64,000 bases of DNA, from NCBI GenBank assembly GCA_964344985.1, contig CAYFPI010000008.1, positions 1 to 64,000 on the forward strand, given 5' to 3'. This stretch comes from Thioglobus_A sp964344985 (GTDB lineage Bacteria; Pseudomonadota; Gammaproteobacteria; PS1; Pseudothioglobaceae). Position numbers and translations under genes: made by a program. The notes below the pieces were generated by a model, which was not told the origin of the DNA, did no database searches, and saw only the letters and a program-made list of their open reading frames with translations. Positions 59,938 to 64,000 of this stretch are shown here, one piece after another. Position 1 is the first letter of the stretch, and the number at the start of each line of letters is the position of its first letter.

Positions 59938-62031
59938 ATGGAAATGAATATCGTTAAAAAAAGCTTTGCCATGGGCAAGCACACAATCACATTAGAAACA
60001 GGTCGCGTAGCACGTCAAGCACACGGTGCTGTACTAGCTAGCATGGACGACACACAAGTATTGGTTACTGTTGTTGGCTCTAAAGAAATGCGCCCTGGTC
60101 AAGACTTTTTTCCATTATCAGTAGACTACGTTGAAAAAACATATGCTGCCGGTAAGATTCCTGGTGGATTCTTAAAGCGTGAAGCAAGACCAAGTGAAAA
60201 AGAAACACTAACTTCTCGTTTGATTGACCGCCCTATTCGTCCACTATTCCCAGCTGGATTTATGAATGAGGTTCAAGTAATTATTACTGTAATTTCTGCA
60301 AATTCAGAGGTTGATCCAGATATGATTGCAATGCTTGGCGTGTCAGCAGCACTTTCAATTTCAGGCATTCCATTTAACGGTCCAATTGGTGGCGCTCGTG
60401 TTGGTTATAAAGATGGCAACTACATTCTTAACCCAACTTACTCTGAGTTAGCTGAGTCAGATTTGGACATGGTTGTAGCTGGTACAGATGAAGCAGTATT
60501 AATGGTTGAATCTGAAGCAGCTGAATTATCAGAAGAAGTAATGCTTGGTGCAGTTATGCATGCACATGAACAGTTCCAAGTAGCAATCACTAATATTGCT
60601 GAATTTGCCGCCGAAGTTGGTACTGAACAATGGGACTGGGAAGCACCTGCCACTAATGAAGCACTATTAAACGACATTCAAACTCAATTTGGCGCACAAA
60701 TCAATGATGCCTACCAAATTAAAGAAAAAATGGATCGCTACGCTAAAGTAGGTGAAATTAAAGCGGCTGCAGTTGAAGCGTTAGCTTCTGATGAAGAAGA
60801 TGGTAATTCAGCAGATGAAGTATCAAAATACTTCAAAAAAGTTGAAAAATCAACTGTTCGTGAACGCATCTTGTCTAACGAGCCTCGTATTGATGGTCGT
60901 GACAACGAAACTGTACGCGCATTAAAAGTTGAAACTGGCGTGTTAGACAATACACACGGTTCCGCTTTATTTACCCGTGGTGAGACACAAGCCTTAGTAG
61001 TAACAACATTAGGCTCTAAACGTGAAGCTCAGTTAATTGAAAAGCTAGAAGCATCTGAGCGTCAAAATGATTACTTCTTACTACATTACAACTTCCCTCC
61101 GTACTCTGTTGGTGAAACGGGCCGCATGGGTGGCACTGGTCGTCGTGAAATTGGTCATGGTCGTCTAGCACGCCGCGGTATTTCTGCATGTCTTCCAAGT
61201 ATTGAAGAATTCCCGTACACAGTGCGTGTGGTTTCAGAAATTACTGAATCTAACGGCTCTTCATCAATGGCGAGTGTTTGTGGCTCATCATTGTCATTAA
61301 TGGATGCAGGTGTACCAATGAAAGCGCCAGTTGCTGGTATTGCCATGGGTCTTGTAAAAGAAGGTGATAGATTCACAGTGTTAACAGATATCTTGGGCGA
61401 TGAAGATCACTTGGGTGACATGGACTTTAAAGTTGCAGGTACATCTCGTGGTGTTAATGCTCTACAAATGGATATCAAAATCCAAGGCATCACTAAAGAG
61501 ATTATGGATATCGCACTAACACAAGCAAAAGATGCAAGACTTCATATTTTAGGCGAGATGAATAAAGTAATTTGTGAGCCTAATACATCAAGTAAAAACG
61601 CACCTAAGACAGCTGTTATTAAAATCAAACAAGACAAGATCCGTGATCTAATCGGTAAAGGTGGCGAAACCATTAAAGGCATTATTTCAACTTCAGGTGC
61701 AAACGTTGATGTTGATGATGATGGCAATGTTAATATTTTTGCTAATGATCAAAAAGCATTTGATACTGCGGTTCAAATGGTAAAAGATGTAACTGCCGTA
61801 CCTGAAGTAGACAAAGTTTATGCTGGTAAAGTGGTTAAGATTGTTGAGTTTGGCGCATTTGTAAATATCATGCCTAATCAAGACGGTTTGCTACATATTT
61901 CTGAAATCTCTCATGAGCGTGTTGAAAAAGTAGAAGACTACTTAAAAGAAGGTGATGAGATTGATGTTAAAGTACTTGGTTTAGACAGAGGTCGTATTAA
62001 GTTATCTCGTAAAGTTCTTTTGGATAAATAG
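59938..62031 (+). CDS. pnp: Polyribonucleotide nucleotidyltransferase (PNPase)
   Basis: PNPase is the phosphorolytic 3'-5' RNase of the degradosome. It has 697 residues. Two RNase PH domains (start VKKSFAMGKHTITLETGRVARQAHGAV and later RALKVETGVLDNTHGSALFTRGETQ), then a KH domain (KIRDLIGKGGETIKGIISTSGA) and an S1 domain (VYAGKVVKIVEFGAFVNIMPNQDG). I use the first of two ATGs, which has ACGGAG at good distance. rpsO, its usual upstream neighbour, is absent. Confidence 0.98.
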   Translation: MEMNIVKKSFAMGKHTITLETGRVARQAHGAVLASMDDTQVLVTVVGSKEMRPGQDFFPLSVDYVEKTYAAGKIPGGFLKREARPSEKETLTSRLIDRPIRPLFPAGFMNEVQVIITVISANSEVDPDMIAMLGVSAALSISGIPFNGPIGGARVGYKDGNYILNPTYSELAESDLDMVVAGTDEAVLMVESEAAELSEEVMLGAVMHAHEQFQVAITNIAEFAAEVGTEQWDWEAPATNEALLNDIQTQFGAQINDAYQIKEKMDRYAKVGEIKAAAVEALASDEEDGNSADEVSKYFKKVEKSTVRERILSNEPRIDGRDNETVRALKVETGVLDNTHGSALFTRGETQALVVTTLGSKREAQLIEKLEASERQNDYFLLHYNFPPYSVGETGRMGGTGRREIGHGRLARRGISACLPSIEEFPYTVRVVSEITESNGSSSMASVCGSSLSLMDAGVPMKAPVAGIAMGLVKEGDRFTVLTDILGDEDHLGDMDFKVAGTSRGVNALQMDIKIQGITKEIMDIALTQAKDARLHILGEMNKVICEPNTSSKNAPKTAVIKIKQDKIRDLIGKGGETIKGIISTSGANVDVDDDGNVNIFANDQKAFDTAVQMVKDVTAVPEVDKVYAGKVVKIVEFGAFVNIMPNQDGLLHISEISHERVEKVEDYLKEGDEIDVKVLGLDRGRIKLSRKVLLDK

Positions 62032-62052
62032 TCAAACTAATTATTAGTTAAC

Positions 62053-62080
62053 AAAAAGCCACCTTAACGGTGGCTTTTTT
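62053..62080 (+). terminator. Rho-independent terminator of pnp
   Basis: AAAAAGCCACC / GGTGGCTTTTTT with loop TTAAC ends in a T6 run, 22 bases after the pnp stop. Confidence 0.9.
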
Positions 62081-62094
62081 AATATGATAACACA

Positions 62095-62967
62095 ATGCCT
62101 ATTTATTTAGTTTTTCTATCTGTTGTCGCCATTTGGTCAACCACGCCACTCGCTATCCAATGGTCAACACTAGGTTCTAGCTTTAACTTTGGCGTTGCCT
62201 CTAGAATGATCCTTGGGCTAGTTATTTGCCTACTACTACTGTTAATAAAGCAGCAAAAATTAAACACTAGTAAGGTTGCAATTAGTAATTATATTTACGC
62301 AGGACTTGGTATTTTTATCACCATGAGTTTGGTTTATTACTCTTCCCAAAGCGTACCTTCAGGCATTATTTCAGTTATATTTGGTCTCACCCCAATTATC
62401 ACTGGTGTTTTTGCCTACATTTTGCTTAAAGAATCGTTTTTCAAACCATATAAAATCATTGGATTATTGTTAGGACTTTTAGGCCTACTCTTTATCTTCA
62501 ATCATACACTCAGTGTTAATTCAAGCATGATTTTAGGGCTTTTAGCACTCACCAGTGCAATGACCTTTCAAGCCTTTATTTCTGTCAAACTTAAACAGAT
62601 CAATGCTCACATCTCTGCACTAGAAACCACCACTGGTGCGCTTATTGTTAGCGTTCCACTGTTTGTTATAAGTTGGTTTTTAACTGATAGCAGCATTCCA
62701 ACAATCACATCAAAAGCTGCATTGTCTATTACTTATTTGGCCGTATTTGGCTCAGTTATTGGCTTTATGTCATACTATTACTTAATACGGCATGTAAGCG
62801 TTCGCGTGGTTGGTATTGTGCCACTAGTCACACCAGTATTTGCACTCATTCTAGGATCGAATCTTAATCATGAAACACTAACAATTCTGCAGTTAAGCGG
62901 TATTATATTGGTTTTATTTGGTTTAGCAATTTACGAATATGGCAACAAATTATGGATAAAAAATTAA
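62095..62967 (+). CDS. EamA/DMT-family transporter
   Basis: A ten-helix drug/metabolite transporter-superfamily protein of 290 residues, two EamA repeats. The first repeat begins YLVFLSVVAIWSTTPLAIQWS and ends PIITGVFAYILLKESFFKP. The second has SMILGLLALTSAMTFQAFISVKL and VTPVFALILGSNLNHETLTILQLSGIILVLFGLAIYEYG. Substrate unknown. It overlaps slyX by 16 bases and starts 15 bases after the pnp terminator. Confidence 0.9.
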   Translation: MPIYLVFLSVVAIWSTTPLAIQWSTLGSSFNFGVASRMILGLVICLLLLLIKQQKLNTSKVAISNYIYAGLGIFITMSLVYYSSQSVPSGIISVIFGLTPIITGVFAYILLKESFFKPYKIIGLLLGLLGLLFIFNHTLSVNSSMILGLLALTSAMTFQAFISVKLKQINAHISALETTTGALIVSVPLFVISWFLTDSSIPTITSKAALSITYLAVFGSVIGFMSYYYLIRHVSVRVVGIVPLVTPVFALILGSNLNHETLTILQLSGIILVLFGLAIYEYGNKLWIKN

Positions 62968-63158
62968 TTGACCTCGAAGAAAAATTTGCCCACTTAGATC
63001 ACGTTGTCGAGCAACTTAATAATGTGATTTTTCGTCAAACGCAAAAGATTGACGAATTAGAAGAAATGATTAAACACTTATCAACACAATTGGAGCTCTT
63101 GCGAGATAACAGCAAAGGTACTGAAGTTGTTAGCAATGAGAGACCGCCTCATTACTAA
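62952..63158 (+). CDS. slyX: SlyX family protein
   Basis: A short coiled-coil protein of 68 residues: LIDLEEKFAHLDHVVEQLNNVIFRQTQKIDELEEMIKHLSTQLE, with the family's ending ERPPHY. Role unknown; the family is widespread in gammaproteobacteria. It overlaps the end of the EamA gene by 16 bases. Confidence 0.92.
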   Translation: MDKKLIDLEEKFAHLDHVVEQLNNVIFRQTQKIDELEEMIKHLSTQLELLRDNSKGTEVVSNERPPHY

Positions 63159-63163
63159 AAGAA

Positions 63164-63502
63164 TTATTTTCTATCCAGTACTGGAGAATTAAACTTCAGC
63201 CCATCCCAGCCGTAAGTCATAAAATTACGAATATTAGCATGTGAATCACTATCTGGAGTGTTTAATACATCTTGATAATATTGCCCAAAGCAATGCAGTG
63301 TTTCCAGCTGAGTCAGTTGGTGAATGGCCGCAAAACAGAATAATTTAGCACTACCTTGATTTTCATCAGCAGCATTTTCAACATCACCATTAGTAAAAGC
63401 TGCAGGTGTGTAGCTGTAGTCATCATCAATTAAGTCAATCAAGTCCTCAAACTTCATTCTAGCACCTGATCTTAACTCTCTTAAATATTCCTCTTGTGTC
63501 AT
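63164..63502 (-). CDS. HopJ-family protein
   Basis: The 112-residue protein matches the HopJ type III effector family (Pfam HopJ): FEDLIDLIDDDYSYTPAAFTNGD, GSAKLFCFAAIHQLTQLETLHCFGQYY, and HANIRNFMTYGWDGLKF. The family name comes from a Pseudomonas protein, but most members are in ordinary gammaproteobacteria without such secretion. No secretion genes are seen here, so a housekeeping role is more likely. It is 26 bases downstream of aceE on the same strand. Confidence 0.88.
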   Translation of the reverse strand: MTQEEYLRELRSGARMKFEDLIDLIDDDYSYTPAAFTNGDVENAADENQGSAKLFCFAAIHQLTQLETLHCFGQYYQDVLNTPDSDSHANIRNFMTYGWDGLKFNSPVLDRK

Positions 63503-63528
63503 TCACTCTCCTCGTTTAAGAATTTTCT

Positions 63529-64000
63529 CTACACCGACATTGGATTTGGCTTGTCAATATTTATACCGTATTTTTCTACTGCTTGTGCAATAATTGAGCT
63601 GTCCATCTTGCCTTCATCAACCAACGCTTTAAGCGTAACTAGCGTTACATAATTAGCGTCTACTTCAAAGAAATCTCTTAACGCCTCTCTAGAGTCAGAA
63701 CGACCAAAACCATCTGTACCTAATACTTCATATCTAGCCGGAACATATTTACGAATCTGTTCGGCATGATTGCGCATGTAGTCAGTACTCACAATTGCTG
63801 GCCCTTTGGCACCTTCTAAGCATTTAGTAACATATGGAACTTTTGGAGTCTCTGTTGAGAATCTATTTTCCCTGTCTATTGCCTGAGCTTCACGAGCTAA
63901 TTCATTAAAACTAGTAACCGACCAAACAGTTGACTTAACACCCCAGTCATCAGCAAGCATTGTAGCTGCTTTTTCAACTTCCCTTAAAATAGTACCGGAA
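63529..64000 (-). CDS. aceE: Pyruvate dehydrogenase E1 component, C-terminal part (runs off the window)
   Basis: The frame stays open to the window edge, reading SGTILREVEKAATMLADDWGV into the visible part. It has VKSTVWSVTSFNELAREAQ, ETPKVPYVTKCL, YEVLGTDGFGRSDSREALRDFFEVDANY and the end QAVEKYGINIDKPNPMSV. These match the C terminus of the homodimeric AceE, the thiamin-dependent first subunit of the pyruvate dehydrogenase complex. The N-terminal part lies beyond the right edge. Confidence 0.95.
   Translation of the reverse strand, partial: SGTILREVEKAATMLADDWGVKSTVWSVTSFNELAREAQAIDRENRFSTETPKVPYVTKCLEGAKGPAIVSTDYMRNHAEQIRKYVPARYEVLGTDGFGRSDSREALRDFFEVDANYVTLVTLKALVDEGKMDSSIIAQAVEKYGINIDKPNPMSV

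Noticed and set aside
63164..63502. Virulence effector reading of the HopJ-like gene
   Set aside because: The family is common in non-pathogens and nothing related to type III secretion is in the window.

Overview
This is a dense, AT-rich gammaproteobacterial chromosome segment from a draft assembly: there are N runs at 1032-1148, 2725-2734 and 26549-26584. Nearly every gene is a housekeeping gene of gammaproteobacterial type (YbiT-type ABC-F, LptF, PcnB, GlnD, RoxA/YcfD, SlyX, Rof, TrmJ, HemF, XerC). I see no phage, insertion sequence, CRISPR array, tRNA or rRNA. The AT-rich, compact gamma gene set, a TusA, and a run of secreted Asn/Gly/Pro/Trp-rich proteins resembling sulfur globule proteins suggest a sulfur oxidiser of the SUP05/Thioglobus type. 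That assignment is inference.

Layout. 1-3500: the 3' end of a YaiI/UPF0178 gene with a probable premature stop, then five small secreted low-complexity genes on the minus strand with a HIT-family gene among them. 3600-12560: metH, a small Fe-S protein gene, nusB and the riboflavin genes ribH-ribB(X)-ribE, YihY, and an ABC-F ATPase. 12660-20400: ftsW-murG, a secreted protein of unknown function, bioB, glnA, and a tight tusA-hemF-tsaC-xerC run. 20440-28900: htpG, trmJ/suhB, a short-chain dehydrogenase, rmuC, gph, plsC, and a frameshifted TolC-like gene. 28900-36200: yceD-rpmF-plsX-fabH, ispA-xseB, a second dehydrogenase, pcnB, a shortened queF, lptF. 36200-42400: rho, trxA, glnD, gltX, and a Sel1 gene. 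42480-48530: an envelope operon (Mth938-like, rodA, mltB, a D,D-carboxypeptidase, a D-amino acid aminotransferase, amgK, murU). 48730-51800: 4.5S SRP RNA, dnaX-ybaB-recR, gloA. 51840-64000: a methyltransferase, a decayed ORF, yjbQ-rof-GIY-YIG, valS-SH3-guaB, roxA, pnp, an EamA transporter, slyX, a HopJ-like gene, and the 3' end of aceE.

How the genes fit together. Several operons join functions: peptidoglycan synthesis, remodelling and sugar salvage in 42480-48530; fatty-acid and phospholipid initiation in 28906-31583; riboflavin synthesis with NusB in 7513-10150; replication and recombination in 48866-51416. Many genes overlap by 1 to 14 bases and most convergent pairs have no room for a terminator, so the genome is compact.

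The observations most worth a second look are: the low-complexity secreted cluster (candidate sulfur-globule coat proteins); an A9 run in dnaX placed so that slippage would make a short gamma-like subunit; a RibB fused to a cyclohydrolase-like domain that lacks all three zinc cysteines; a QueF lacking its C-terminal part; a CAA-to-TAA-like stop in YaiI; a one-base frameshift in a TolC-like gene; and a 52-base symmetric hairpin between guaB and roxA.
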